A DNA stretch of 64,000 nucleotides. It comes from Terrabacter terrigena (GTDB lineage: Bacteria; Actinomycetota; Actinomycetes; Actinomycetales; Dermatophilaceae). The DNA lies in assembly GCF_042676085.1 (NCBI RefSeq), contig NZ_JBHTKH010000001.1, forward strand, positions 434,001-498,000, in the 5' to 3' direction. The position numbers and the translations under genes are program-made. Under the pieces are notes generated by a model. The model saw only the letters and a list, made by a program, of their open reading frames with translations. It searched no databases and was not told the DNA's origin. Shown piece after piece: positions 37,023 through 45,537 of this stretch. Position 1 is the stretch's first letter. The number at the start of each line of letters is the position of its first letter.

Positions 37023-37289
37023 TCAGACCGCGCGCTTCTTCAGCTTGCGGCGCTCCCGCTCGGACAGCCCGCCCCAGATGCCGAATCGCTCGTCATTGGA
37101 CAGGGCGTACTCGAGGCACTCCGAACGCACCTCGCAACCCACGCAGACCTTCTTGGCCTCGCGCGTGGAGCCGCCCTTCTCCGGGAAGAACGCCTCCGGG
37201 TCGGTCTGGGCGCAGAGCGAGCGCTCCTGCCAGGAGAGCTCACCCTCCTGCTCACCCGTGTCCGACCAAACCACCATCAGCTCGTGCAT
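37023..37289 (-). CDS. whiB2: WhiB-family iron-sulfur regulator (WhiB2/WhmD type)
   Basis: The 88-residue protein carries the four cluster ligands C26, C49, C52 and C58, the GIWGG turn (70-74), and the basic C-terminal RERRKLKKRAV that contacts DNA. WhiB2/WhmD is needed for septation in mycobacteria and WhiB in Streptomyces for sporulation septation. The subfamily is inferred from the length, the SWQERSLCAQTDPEAFFPEKGGSTREAKKVC block and the location next to fbiA (as Rv3260c). The ATG at 37289 is supported by GAGGAGGGG just upstream. It probably leads the transcript into the glycosyltransferase and DUF5719 genes. Confidence 0.94.
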   Translation of the reverse strand: MHELMVVWSDTGEQEGELSWQERSLCAQTDPEAFFPEKGGSTREAKKVCVGCEVRSECLEYALSNDERFGIWGGLSERERRKLKKRAV

Positions 37290-37495
37290 GACCCCTCCTC
37301 GACCCTGACTCCTCTTGTGTCAGCACATGCTGTACCCGTCATGACCGGTTTTCTGTGGGAATCGGGCGAACTGCCCGAATCTTCACAGCGACCCCGGAAG
37401 CAACGAATACAACAATGAAATTACATGCGTGTCATACCCCCCAAGTCAAGCCAGTTGGTGATATTCGCTGCACGAAATGTCGCTGTCCACCCGCA

Positions 37496-37526
37496 GGACA
37501 CGACGTGTCCGGACGGCTGAGAGGAT
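37496..37526 (+). promoter_or_regulatory. fbiA promoter region with dyad
   Basis: A perfect dyad GGACAC-GAC-GTGTCC (37496-37510) is followed by GAGGAT (37521-37526), which ends 6 bases before the fbiA ATG. This is a candidate operator plus leaderless -10; the -10 first base deviates from consensus. Confidence 0.45.
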
Positions 37527-37532
37527 CGAGCC

Positions 37533-38546
37533 ATGCGAATCACCGCCCTGGCCGGAGGAGTCGGCGGAGCCCGCTTCCTGCGCGGCCTGCTCCATCACGT
37601 CCGAACACCGCAGCCGACGGGTCCCGCCCCCCATTCCCTCGAGCAGGTAGAGCTGACCGTCATCGGCAACACCGGCGACGACATCACGCTGTTCGGCCTG
37701 CGGGTCTGCCCCGACATCGACACCCTGCTCTACACGCTGGGAGGCGGCATCCACGAGGGTCAGGGTTGGGGCCGTGCCGACGAGACGCACAGCCTCGCGG
37801 GTGAGCTGGCCGCGCTCGGGGCCGAACCACAGTGGTTCACGCTGGGCGACAAGGACTTCGCCACCCACGTCTACCGCTCGCAGCTGCTCGGCCAGGGTAT
37901 GCCGCTGAGCGCGGTCACGCAGCGGCTCTCCGAACGCTGGGGGCTGGGCGAGCTCGGGGTGACGCTGCTCCCCATGACCGACACCCCCGTCGAGACGCAC
38001 GTCGTCGTGCACGCCGACGGCGACGACGCAGGGCAGCGCGCGATCCACTTCCAGGAGTGGTGGGTCCGGCACCGCGCCGAGCTGCCGGCCGACCGCTTCG
38101 TCGTCGCGGGCCTCGACCGGGCGGCCCCGGCGCCCGGTGTGCTCGAGGCCATCCGCGAGGCCGACGTCGTCATCCTGCCGCCGAGCAACCCCGTCGTCTC
38201 GATCGGCATCATCCTCGGCGTCCCCGGGGTGCGCGATGCCCTGCGCGGCACCCGGGCCCCGGTCGTCGGGGTCTCGCCGCTCGTCGGCGGCCGCCCGGTG
38301 CGCGGCCACGCGGACGTGTGCCTGCGCACCATCGGCGTGGAGGAGACCAGCGCCGGCGTGGCGGGCCTCTACGCCGACTTCCTCGACGGCTGGCTCGTCG
38401 ACGAGGACGACCCGATGCCCGACGGGCGTGGCCTGCAGGTCGTGCGCCGCCCGCTGCTCATGAGCTCCGTCGAGGCGGCGGCCGAGATGGCGGGCGCGGC
38501 ACTCGACCTCGGGATGCGCCTGCGTGCAGAGCGGGCGCCCGCGTGA
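37533..38546 (+). CDS. fbiA: 2-phospho-L-lactate / phosphoenolpyruvate transferase (F420 biosynthesis)
   Basis: The 337-residue protein is CofD/FbiA, which joins the deazaflavin Fo to the phosphoenolpyruvyl or lactyl group from the guanylated donor to make dehydro-F420-0 or F420-0. It starts MRITALAGGVGGARFLRGLLHHV, the conserved GGVGGAR nucleotide loop. It continues with VIGNTGDDITLFGLRVCPDIDTLLYTLGG, RGVTP-like WFTLGDKDFATHVYR, and LPPSNPVVSIGIILGVPGVRDALR. Its stop overlaps the fbiB start (GTGA), so the two enzymes are made together. The last residues are Ala-rich and short compared with some homologues. Confidence 0.96.
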   Translation: MRITALAGGVGGARFLRGLLHHVRTPQPTGPAPHSLEQVELTVIGNTGDDITLFGLRVCPDIDTLLYTLGGGIHEGQGWGRADETHSLAGELAALGAEPQWFTLGDKDFATHVYRSQLLGQGMPLSAVTQRLSERWGLGELGVTLLPMTDTPVETHVVVHADGDDAGQRAIHFQEWWVRHRAELPADRFVVAGLDRAAPAPGVLEAIREADVVILPPSNPVVSIGIILGVPGVRDALRGTRAPVVGVSPLVGGRPVRGHADVCLRTIGVEETSAGVAGLYADFLDGWLVDEDDPMPDGRGLQVVRRPLLMSSVEAAAEMAGAALDLGMRLRAERAPA

Positions 38547-39601
38547 GCGGTCCGATCACGATCACCCCGCTGACCGGCATACCGGAGGTGCGCGAGGGCG
38601 ACGACCTCGTCGAGGTGCTCCAGGTGGGGCTCGACCACTCCGGCGTCTCGCTCGCCGACGGCGACGTCCTCGTCGTCTCGAGCAAGATCGCGAGCAAGGC
38701 GCTGGGGCTCGTCACCCACGACCCCGACAAGGACCGGGTGGTGCGCGGCGAGACCGAGTACGTCGTCGCGGAGCGCGTGGTCGGCGACCGGGTGACCCGC
38801 ATCGTGCGGGCCAAGGCGGGGCCGATCATGGCGGCCGCCGGCGTCGACGGGTCCAACACCGGGGCCCGAGGTGGGTGGCTGCTGCTCCCCCACGACCCCG
38901 ACGCCGTCTGCGAGCACCTGCACGACGCGCTCCTCGAGAGGCACGGCGTACGCGTCGGCGTGGTCCTCAGTGACACGGCCGGGCGCCCGTGGCGGGTCGG
39001 ACAGGTCGACTTCGCCCTCGGCGCACACGGGGTGGAGGTGCTCGACGACCTCCGCGGCGGTGCCGACGCCGACGGGAGGCCGCTCGAGGTGACCACGCGG
39101 GCCCTCGCCGACGAGGTCGCAGCCGCTGCCGACCTCGCCAAGGGCAAGGTGTCGGCGGTGCCGGCAGCGCTGCTCCGGGGTCTGCCGGACGTTCTCGTCC
39201 CCGAGTCGCGCACGTCGCACCTTCGCGGGCGCGACCTCGTGCGCACGGGCCCCGGCGACTGGTTCGGCTACGGACGGGTCGAGGCGGTGCGCGCTGCCCT
39301 CGGCGTCGAGCCCGGAAGTGCCGACGCCACGGCCGTCGGCGTTCCCCCGGCCGGTGACGACACGAGGATCGACGCCGTCGGTCGGGCGGTCCGGGTGGCG
39401 CTGCACGGCGTTCCGTCGGCGACGGCGGACGTCGGCCCGCTCACGGTCACGCTCGGTGCCGACACGGCATACGATCTGGGCCGCCTCGTGACCCGGCTGT
39501 GCGCCGCCCTCTGGTGCGAGTGGTTGGAGGGCACGCCCAGTGCCCCCTCCGCCGACGGCCTGTCGGTCGAGGTGCACGTGTCGGGGGCCCAGCGCGGCTG
39601 A
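38543..39601 (+). CDS. fbiB: F420:gamma-glutamyl ligase, with a short non-nitroreductase C-terminal extension
   Basis: The 352-residue protein has an N-terminal CofE domain (about 5-250) that adds L-glutamate to F420-0. Visible motifs are VREGDDLVEVL, DGDVLVVSSKIASKALG, ETEYVVAERVVGDRVTRIV, AAGVDGSNTGARGGWLLLPHDPDAV, LSDTAGRPWRVGQVDFALG and LPDVLVPESRTSHLRGRDLVRTGPGDWFGYGR. Mycobacterial FbiB continues with an FMN-binding nitroreductase domain of about 200 residues that reduces dehydro-F420-0. Here only about 100 residues follow and they show no recognisable nitroreductase motif. This protein is therefore intermediate between CofE and FbiB. The start is GTG, overlapping fbiA. Confidence 0.9.
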   Translation: MSGPITITPLTGIPEVREGDDLVEVLQVGLDHSGVSLADGDVLVVSSKIASKALGLVTHDPDKDRVVRGETEYVVAERVVGDRVTRIVRAKAGPIMAAAGVDGSNTGARGGWLLLPHDPDAVCEHLHDALLERHGVRVGVVLSDTAGRPWRVGQVDFALGAHGVEVLDDLRGGADADGRPLEVTTRALADEVAAAADLAKGKVSAVPAALLRGLPDVLVPESRTSHLRGRDLVRTGPGDWFGYGRVEAVRAALGVEPGSADATAVGVPPAGDDTRIDAVGRAVRVALHGVPSATADVGPLTVTLGADTAYDLGRLVTRLCAALWCEWLEGTPSAPSADGLSVEVHVSGAQRG

Positions 39602-39654
39602 GGCCCTGCCACACCGGCCGACACCCGGCTGCCGACACCCGACCGAAGCGCGCG

Positions 39655-40626
39655 TCAGCCGACGGTGAAGACAACCTTGCCGAAGACGTCGCCGTCGACC
39701 ATGCGTGCGAAGCCGTCGCGGGCGTCGGCGAGCGGCAGGACGGAGTCGACCGCCGGCTCGATCCCCTGCTGCTCGACGAGGCGTGCGAGCTGGGCCAGCT
39801 CCTCACGCGTGCCCATCGTCGAGCCGACGACCCTCAGCTGCTTGAAGAAGATCTTCGTGAGCTCGGCCTTGGTCGGGGCGTCACCCGACGTCGCGCCCGA
39901 GATCACGATGGTGCCGCCGGGACGAAGGCTGTTGACCGAGTGGCTCCACGTCGCCGCCCCGACCGTCTCCATGACGGCGTCGACGCGGTCGGGCAGCCGC
40001 TCGCCCGAGGCGAACACGCGGTCGGCGCCGATCGCGAGGGCACGCGCGCCCCGCGCCTCGTCGCGCGAGGTCACCCACATGCGGTAGCCGGCGGCCGAAC
40101 CGAGCTGGACGAGGGCGGTGGCGACACCGCCACCGGCACCCTGCACGAGCACCGTGCCGCCCGGCTGCACGCCGGAGTTGGTGAAGAGCATCCGGTATGC
40201 CGTCAGCCACGCCGTCGAGAGGCAGGCCGCGGTCTGCCACGACATCGACTCGGGCTTGGCGACGACGTTGCCGGCAGGCACGAGCACCTTCTCGGCGAGC
40301 GTGCCGTCGTGCAGCTCCGACAGGAGCGTGCGGCGCGGGTCGAGGGTCTCGTCGCCGCGCCAGCCCTCCGAGGGGACGACGGCGTGCACGATGACCTCCT
40401 TGCCGTCGGGGTCGACGCCGGCGCCGTCGCAGCCGAGCACCATGGGCAGCCTGTCCGGGGCGAGCCCCACACCTCTCAGCGACCACACGTCGTGGTGGTT
40501 GAGGGCGGCGGCGCGCAGGTCGACGACGACCCAGCCGGGCCGCGCCTCGGGGTCGTGCCGCTCGCCGACGACGAGGCCGGAGAGGGGGTCTGACGCGGAC
40601 TGACTGGCGGCGTAGGCAGCGAGCAT
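39655..40626 (-). CDS. Zinc-independent medium-chain dehydrogenase / quinone oxidoreductase-like protein
   Basis: The 323-residue protein is an MDR-superfamily member: GROES-like N-terminal half (VVVDLRAAALNHHDVWSLRGVGLAPDRLPMVLGCDGAGV) and Rossmann half with VLVQGAGGGVATALVQLGSAAGYRMWVTSRDEARGARALAIGADRVF. The catalytic-zinc ligands of alcohol dehydrogenases are not all present, which favours an NADPH-dependent quinone or enone reductase. The substrate is unknown. The ATG at 40626 lies 6 bases after TATGGT on the minus strand. It converges on fbiB and is divergent from bioY. Confidence 0.88.
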   Translation of the reverse strand: MLAAYAASQSASDPLSGLVVGERHDPEARPGWVVVDLRAAALNHHDVWSLRGVGLAPDRLPMVLGCDGAGVDPDGKEVIVHAVVPSEGWRGDETLDPRRTLLSELHDGTLAEKVLVPAGNVVAKPESMSWQTAACLSTAWLTAYRMLFTNSGVQPGGTVLVQGAGGGVATALVQLGSAAGYRMWVTSRDEARGARALAIGADRVFASGERLPDRVDAVMETVGAATWSHSVNSLRPGGTIVISGATSGDAPTKAELTKIFFKQLRVVGSTMGTREELAQLARLVEQQGIEPAVDSVLPLADARDGFARMVDGDVFGKVVFTVG

Positions 40627-40632
40627 TCCAGC

Positions 40633-40638
40633 ACCATA
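40633..40638 (-). promoter_or_regulatory. -10 hexamer of the quinone oxidoreductase-like gene, leaderless
   Basis: TATGGT (minus strand) ends 6 bases before the ATG at 40626. No Shine-Dalgarno sequence is present. Confidence 0.55.
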
Positions 40639-40665
40639 GTGAACGGGGCACCGCGCGGGCCCCGG

Positions 40666-40671
40666 TAGGGT
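40666..40671 (+). promoter_or_regulatory. -10 hexamer of bioY, leaderless
   Basis: TAGGGT ends 6 bases before the GTG at 40678. Together with the opposite -10 at 40633, the 51-base gap holds two back-to-back promoters. Confidence 0.5.
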
Positions 40672-40677
40672 CCTGCC

Positions 40678-41400
40678 GTGACCGACGACACCCGGCTGAC
40701 CGCGGCTCCCCCCGACGCGCCGACCCACACCGCGACCGACCCGGCGACCGACCCGGCGACCGACCCGGCGAACGAACCGGCGAACGAGGTGGCGGGCGCA
40801 GCGCGCGGCGTCGATGCCCAGTCGGTGGCGCTGGTCGCCGTGTTCACGGCGCTGCTCGTCGCCGCTGCCGTCGTGCCGGGCATCCCGGTCGGGGGGTTCG
40901 GCGTGCCGATCACCCTGCAGACCCTGGCCGTCATGCTCACCGGTCTCGTCCTCGGACCCGTTCGCGGCGCTCTGGCCGTGCTGCTCTACCTCCTGCTCGG
41001 TCTCGTCGGCCTGCCGGTCTTCAGCCGGGGCCAGTCCGGGCTGCAGGTCCTCAGCGGTCCGACAGCCGGCTACCTCGTGTCGTTCGTCGTGGCGGCCGCC
41101 GTCGTCGGTCTCGCCGCCCAGGTCGTGCTCCGCCGCACGCGCCGCGCACTCTGGGCTCCCGTGCTCGTCGCCGCCTCGTTCGTCACGAGCATCGCGGTCG
41201 TGCACGTGCTGGGCGTGGCAGGCCTGATGGTCAACCTCAAGGTGCCACTGGCCGCTGCCGTCAGCGCCGACCTGCCGTTCCTGCCGGGCGACCTCCTCAA
41301 GGACGTCGTCGCGGTGCTGGCCGCCGTGGCGGTGCACCGCGCGTTCCCCGACGTTCTCGTGCGACGGCGCCGCCACGCGGCAGGGGCGGCTCGTCGTTGA
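40678..41400 (+). CDS. bioY: Biotin ECF transporter substrate-binding subunit BioY
   Basis: The 240-residue protein has an unusual Asp/Thr/Pro/Ala N-terminal tail of about 35 residues before six membrane segments of the BioY fold. The core reads VALVAVFTALLVAAAVVPGIPVGGFGVPITLQTLAVMLTGLVLGPVRGALAVLLYLLLGLVGLPVFSRGQSGLQVLSGPTAGYLVSF, including the GVPITLQT biotin-site motif and the FSGG/GPTAGY-like loop. It is followed by ATPase and EcfT genes, so this is the dedicated (group I) BioMNY arrangement in which the transporter carries its own energising module. Uptake of biotin is well supported. Confidence 0.95.
   Translation: MTDDTRLTAAPPDAPTHTATDPATDPATDPANEPANEVAGAARGVDAQSVALVAVFTALLVAAAVVPGIPVGGFGVPITLQTLAVMLTGLVLGPVRGALAVLLYLLLGLVGLPVFSRGQSGLQVLSGPTAGYLVSFVVAAAVVGLAAQVVLRRTRRALWAPVLVAASFVTSIAVVHVLGVAGLMVNLKVPLAAAVSADLPFLPGDLLKDVVAVLAAVAVHRAFPDVLVRRRRHAAGAARR
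40732..40779 (+). repeat. Four 12-base tandem units inside bioY
   Basis: GCGACCGACCCG occurs three times in tandem, then a variant GCGAACGAACCG, encoding the TDPA/NEPA tail. The copy number can change without breaking the frame. Confidence 0.85.
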
Positions 41401-41426
41401 GCACCCCGTGACGCGGGCCATGACCC

Positions 41427-42149
41427 ATGGGTGAGGCGGCGGTGGCGTCGGTCCGCATCACCTCGGCCACCGTCGAGGTGCCGCTCGACGACTCCCCCGG
41501 TCGCACCCGCACCATCCTCGGCCCGGTCGACCTCACCCTCGAGCAGCGCAGGGTCAGCGTCGTCGGTGCCAACGGCTCGGGCAAGTCGACCCTGCTGCGC
41601 CTGCTCAACGGCCTCGTCGCCCCGACGTCCGGTGCCGTCACCGTCGACGGCCTCGACACCGTGCGCCAGGGGGCCCGCGTCCGCCGCCGGGTCGCCTTCG
41701 CCTTCACCGACCCGTTGTCGCAGCTCGTCATGCCCACGGGTCGCGAGGACGTCGAGCTGTCGCTCCGTCGCCGGCACCGGTCGCGCGGCGAGCGCAGGCA
41801 GGCGGCGCAGGAGGTGCTCGACCGGTTCGGGCTCGGACACCTGGCCGACCAGAGCGTCTACGACCTGTCGGGCGGCGAGCGACAGCTGATGGCCCTCGCC
41901 GTCGTGCTCGCCACCGACCCGGCGCTGCTCGTGCTCGACGAGCCGACGACCCTGCTCGACCGGCGCAACACGCGGCGCCTGCGCGACCTGCTCGACTCCC
42001 TGACGCAGACGGTCGTCGTCGCCACCCACGACCTCGACCTCGCACTCGTGGCAGAACGCACCCTCGTCGTCGACGCCGGCCGTGTGGTGTTCGACGGGCC
42101 CCCTCCCGAGGCGGTGGCCCGCTACCGGTCGATGGTCGACGAGTCGTGA
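41427..42149 (+). CDS. bioM: ECF transporter ATPase, BioM
   Basis: This 240-residue ABC ATPase has Walker A GANGSGKST (47-55), Q-loop region FTDPLSQLVMPT (93-104), signature LSGGE (148-152), Walker B LLVLDEPTT (167-175) and switch His201. The FTDPLSQL Q-loop segment is usual for EcfA/CbiO-type proteins rather than generic ABC importers. Position between bioY and an EcfT gene identifies it as the energising subunit of biotin uptake. It is the only ATPase in the cluster, so it probably works as a homodimer. Its stop overlaps the next start (GTGA). Confidence 0.93.
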   Translation: MGEAAVASVRITSATVEVPLDDSPGRTRTILGPVDLTLEQRRVSVVGANGSGKSTLLRLLNGLVAPTSGAVTVDGLDTVRQGARVRRRVAFAFTDPLSQLVMPTGREDVELSLRRRHRSRGERRQAAQEVLDRFGLGHLADQSVYDLSGGERQLMALAVVLATDPALLVLDEPTTLLDRRNTRRLRDLLDSLTQTVVVATHDLDLALVAERTLVVDAGRVVFDGPPPEAVARYRSMVDES

Positions 42150-42850
42150 CGGCGCACGGGCTCTTCGGCGCCCACGTCCCGGGCACGTCCTTCGTGCACC
42201 GGATGCCGTTGTGGGCCAAGCTCGCCGGCGTCCTGCTCGTCGGCGCATCACCGTGGCTGGCGCAGTCGGCGTGGCCGCTCGTCACCGTGTCGGTCGGGCT
42301 GGTGCTCGTCATCTCCGTGGCCGGGCTGCCCGTCCGTCGCCTGGCGCGGTCGATGCGGGGGCTCGTCCCCCTGCTGGTCGTCCTCCTCGCCTTCCAGTGG
42401 TGGTCCGCCGACCTGCCGTATGCCGTCCGCGTCGTCCTCGGGGTCGCCAACGCGTTCGTCGCGGCGGGCATCCTCACGGTCACCACGCCGGTCACCGACC
42501 TGCTCGACGGCGTGGCTCTCGCGGCACGTCCGCTGCGACGCCTGGTCGACCCGGAGGTCGTGGCTCTCACGCTGGGCATCGTGGTGCGTTCGGTGCCGTG
42601 GGTCGCCGGGTCGTTCGCGAGCGTCCGCGAGTCCGCCCGCGCCCGCGGTCTCGACCGCAACCCCCGGGCGGTGGTCGTGCCGACGGTGGTGCACGTGGTC
42701 GCGTTCGCCCGTGCCACGGGCGAGGCCCTGGCCGCGCGGGGGCTCGTCGACCCGGCGGAGCAGCGCTCGCCGGCCGTCCCGGGCCCCGAGCGGGACCAGC
42801 CGCGCGGCCGCGACCACCACCACGACCGCGACGACGCCCCCGGCCACTGA
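42146..42850 (+). CDS. bioN: ECF transporter transmembrane subunit, BioN (EcfT)
   Basis: The 234-residue protein has four or five membrane segments. The two coupling-helix motifs that dock into the ATPases are present: SARARGLDR (about 165-173) and EALAARGLV (about 193-201). It starts HVPGTSFVHRMPLWAKLAGVLLVGA, the typical EcfT N-terminus. The C-terminal tail is His/Asp/Arg rich (RDHHHDRDDAPGH), which could bind metal incidentally. With bioY and bioM it completes the biotin transporter. Confidence 0.92.
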   Translation: MTAHGLFGAHVPGTSFVHRMPLWAKLAGVLLVGASPWLAQSAWPLVTVSVGLVLVISVAGLPVRRLARSMRGLVPLLVVLLAFQWWSADLPYAVRVVLGVANAFVAAGILTVTTPVTDLLDGVALAARPLRRLVDPEVVALTLGIVVRSVPWVAGSFASVRESARARGLDRNPRAVVVPTVVHVVAFARATGEALAARGLVDPAEQRSPAVPGPERDQPRGRDHHHDRDDAPGH

Positions 42851-42869
42851 CGGGCAGTGACCGGGGGCG
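42835..42869. terminator. Bidirectional terminator between bioN and the malic enzyme gene
   Basis: CGCCCCCGG-C-CACTG pairs with CAGTG-A-CCGGGGGCG around a 5-base loop. The single odd pair is C-A in the plus transcript but a G-U wobble in the minus transcript. The left arm overlaps the bioN stop. Confidence 0.75.
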
Positions 42870-42883
42870 GAGCCGCTCGGCCT

Positions 42884-44068
42884 TCAGGTCGTCGTCGGAC
42901 GATCCCCGTCGGGCACGAGCGCCGACACGGCGGCCGCGACGGTCGGCGCGACGCGCTCGTCGAACACGCTCGGCACGACGCAGTCTGCCGTCGGCTTATC
43001 GACCAGTCCCGCGATGGCCCTGGCCGCTGCCAGCTTCATCTCCTCGGTGACGCGGCGCGCCCCGGAGTCGAGCGCTCCCCGGAAGATCCCGGGAAAGGCC
43101 AGCACGTTGTTGATCTGGTTCGGGAAGTCCGAACGCCCGGTCGCCACCACCTCGGCGAAGCGCGCGGCCACGACCGGGTGCACCTCGGGGTCGGGGTTGG
43201 CCAGCGCGAAGATGACGGCGCGCGGCGCCATGCGCAGGAGGTCGCGCTCGGCGACCGTGCCTCCGGAGACCCCGATGAGCACGTCGGCACCCGACAGCGC
43301 GTCGCCGAGGTCGCCGGTGACTCCGCGAGGGTTGGTGACCTGGCGCAGCTCCTCCTTGTGCGGGGCGAGGTCGTCGCGGTCGGGCCCCAGGACCCCGCGA
43401 GAGTCGACGACGACGACGTCGCGCACACCCGCGGCCAGCAGGATCCTGCTCACGGCCACACCGGCGGCGCCCGCGCCCGACACGACCACCGTCAGCTCGG
43501 CGAGGTCCTTGTCGACGACCTGGACGGCGTTGAGCAGGGCCGCCAGGGCGACGATCGCGGTGCCGTGCTGGTCGTCGTGGAAGACGGGGATGTCGAGCTG
43601 CTCCTGCAGGCGTCGCTCGATCTCGAAGCACCGGGGAGCCGAGATGTCCTCGAGGTTGATGCCGCCGTAGGTGGGCGCGATGCGGGAGACCGCGTCGACG
43701 ATCTCGTCCACGCTGCCCGTCTGCATGCACACCGGCACTGCGTCGACGTCGGCGAAGTGCTTGAAGAGCACCGCCTTGCCCTCCATGACGGGCATGGCCG
43801 CGAGAGGACCGACGTCACCGAGGCCGAGCACGGCCGTGCCGTCGCTGACGACGGCGACGGTGTTGCGACGTGACGTGTAGATCGCCGCGAGGGTCGGGTC
43901 GGCCGCGATGGCCAGGGACACCCGGGCGACGCCCGGCGTGTAGAGCAGGGACAGGTCGGCTGCGTCGCGCAGCTGCGACGTGGCGTGTACCCCGAGCTTG
44001 CCGCCCACGTGGACGCGGAAGACCGGGTCGCTCGGGTCGAAGAGCTGGCTGGTGGGCAACGCACTCAT
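42884..44068 (-). CDS. NAD(P)-dependent malic enzyme (short form)
   Basis: The 394-residue enzyme decarboxylates malate to pyruvate. It is the short bacterial form (MaeB-like catalytic part without the phosphotransacetylase domain). Features: LLYTPGVARVSLAIA, TVAVVSDGTAVLGLGDVGPLAAMPVMEGKAVLFKHFADVDAVP, GGINLEDISAPRCFEIERRL, VFHDDQHGTAIVALAALLNA, the NAD loop VVSGAGAAGVAVSRIL, and ANPDPEVHP. The ATG at 44068 fits the family start (LPTSQLFDPSDPVFRVHVGGKLGV). The upstream 173 bases separate it from the HD gene pair on the same strand. Confidence 0.93.
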   Translation of the reverse strand: MSALPTSQLFDPSDPVFRVHVGGKLGVHATSQLRDAADLSLLYTPGVARVSLAIAADPTLAAIYTSRRNTVAVVSDGTAVLGLGDVGPLAAMPVMEGKAVLFKHFADVDAVPVCMQTGSVDEIVDAVSRIAPTYGGINLEDISAPRCFEIERRLQEQLDIPVFHDDQHGTAIVALAALLNAVQVVDKDLAELTVVVSGAGAAGVAVSRILLAAGVRDVVVVDSRGVLGPDRDDLAPHKEELRQVTNPRGVTGDLGDALSGADVLIGVSGGTVAERDLLRMAPRAVIFALANPDPEVHPVVAARFAEVVATGRSDFPNQINNVLAFPGIFRGALDSGARRVTEEMKLAAARAIAGLVDKPTADCVVPSVFDERVAPTVAAAVSALVPDGDRPTTT

Positions 44069-44241
44069 GCTGGAACACCTCGTTCGCATGGAGAAGAAGA
44101 GGGCAGACGCCCTCACTGGTGGAACAGTGCCGGGGGTCTGGCCTGCACGCTTCGTTCTCGCGACGGGGGTTGCCCGAAGCCGTCATTCTGGCACGCCGGT
44201 GGCGGCCACCCAAGGTGTGGCGCGTGGGTGTGACGGCTGTC

Positions 44242-45537
44242 TCAGCCGGTCTCGGCCGCGTTCCCGATCGACTTGAGGAGGGCGTCCACGACGCGCGGGT
44301 CGTACTCGTAGCCGAGCCCGAGGTAGATGCGCTCGACGGCCGCGTCCCTCGCCCGCGTGCTGCGGGCACCTGCCGTGAGGTCCTCGTAGGCGTTGACGAC
44401 CTTGACGATGCGGCTCGTCATCGGGATCTCCTCACCGAGCTCACGCACCTGGCGGTAGGGGGTCGTCTGGTGCTCGAGGATCTTGGCCACGCCCTCGAAG
44501 ACACCGGTCTCGCGGACGATCGCCACGGTGTCGGCCTCGATGCGGCGCTGGTCGGCCGGCGCCGCCAGCACCGTGGCGCCGCCCGGGATCGGCTCGACCA
44601 GAGCGACCTGGCCGATGTCGTGCAGCAGGGCGGCGTACTCGAGGTCGAGCAGCTCACGCTCGGACAGGCCGAGCTCGCGCCCGACCCGCACCGAGAGGGC
44701 CGCGACCCGCTCGGAGTGCCCCGCCGGGGTGTAACCGGCGGCGTCGGTGAGACGCGAGAGCGTGCGGATGCTCTGGAGGTAGGTGGCGCGGATGCTGACG
44801 TAGCGGCGGAAGGCGAAGAGCGTGAGCACGAGGGGCATGAGGAAGAGGGGCAGGGCCGCGACCCCGAGCGGTGGCGCGGCCAGCGCGATGAGCACACCCG
44901 TCACGGCGACCGCCATCGACAGGGCGAAGGACGACCGGAACTCCTCCACGAAGGTGCGCCGCAGGCTGACGGCCGCCGACAGCACGCGCATGACAGACGT
45001 GAACAGTGCGTCGGTGACCAGCGCGAGCATGCAGATGCCGAGCAGCAGCAGGGCGTGCTGCCACGGCTCCGGGATCTCGTCGGGAACGGGCGTCGCGGGG
45101 TTCTGGCCGAGCACGGCGACGCGGTAGACGAGCGTCGCCACCAAGATGGCGACGAAGCGCCCGGTCGTCTCGACGATGCTCGTCTCGCGTCCCGCCACGA
45201 CGCGCACGGTCGCCCCGAGCGCCATCGACGCGGCCGTCACCGACAGCACGAAGGCAGGCCCGTAGGGAAGCTCTTCGCCGGCCGGCATCTCGGTGGTCAG
45301 GGCGAGCCCGAACGCGGCCGCCATGGCGATGGGGGCGCCCCCACGGAAGCCGGGGGCCGCGAGGTGGAACCACTCCCCCAGCACGATGGCGAGCGCGAAG
45401 GCCGCGACCGCGGCGAACGTGGCCTGGTCTCGAAGGGGCGGCACGTCGCCGCTGCGGATCGTCACGACGAGTGAGACGAGGAGGCCGAGCAGGCCGAGGA
45501 CGGCGGCGACGGGCTCACGCCTGAGGGTGCCCTTCAC
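44242..45537 (-). CDS. Membrane protein with degenerate HD-GYP domain (copy 1)
   Basis: The 431-residue protein has about seven membrane segments (to about 245) and a C-terminal HD domain: GHSERVAALSVRVGRELGLSERELLDLEYAALLHDIGQVALVEPI, with H274, H306 and D307 intact. HD-GYP c-di-GMP phosphodiesterases then need an HHExxDGxGYP motif; here the equivalent spot reads LEHQTTPYRQ, so that motif is lost. Either a different HD phosphohydrolase activity or a sensory, non-catalytic role is likely. Its ATG overlaps the stop of a second HD gene, so the two are translated together. Confidence 0.85.
   Translation of the reverse strand: MKGTLRREPVAAVLGLLGLLVSLVVTIRSGDVPPLRDQATFAAVAAFALAIVLGEWFHLAAPGFRGGAPIAMAAAFGLALTTEMPAGEELPYGPAFVLSVTAASMALGATVRVVAGRETSIVETTGRFVAILVATLVYRVAVLGQNPATPVPDEIPEPWQHALLLLGICMLALVTDALFTSVMRVLSAAVSLRRTFVEEFRSSFALSMAVAVTGVLIALAAPPLGVAALPLFLMPLVLTLFAFRRYVSIRATYLQSIRTLSRLTDAAGYTPAGHSERVAALSVRVGRELGLSERELLDLEYAALLHDIGQVALVEPIPGGATVLAAPADQRRIEADTVAIVRETGVFEGVAKILEHQTTPYRQVRELGEEIPMTSRIVKVVNAYEDLTAGARSTRARDAAVERIYLGLGYEYDPRVVDALLKSIGNAAETG

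Noticed and set aside
37290..37532. 6C-type small RNA near the CCCCCC run at 37436
   Set aside because: Only one C-run is present and no paired hairpin loops were found.
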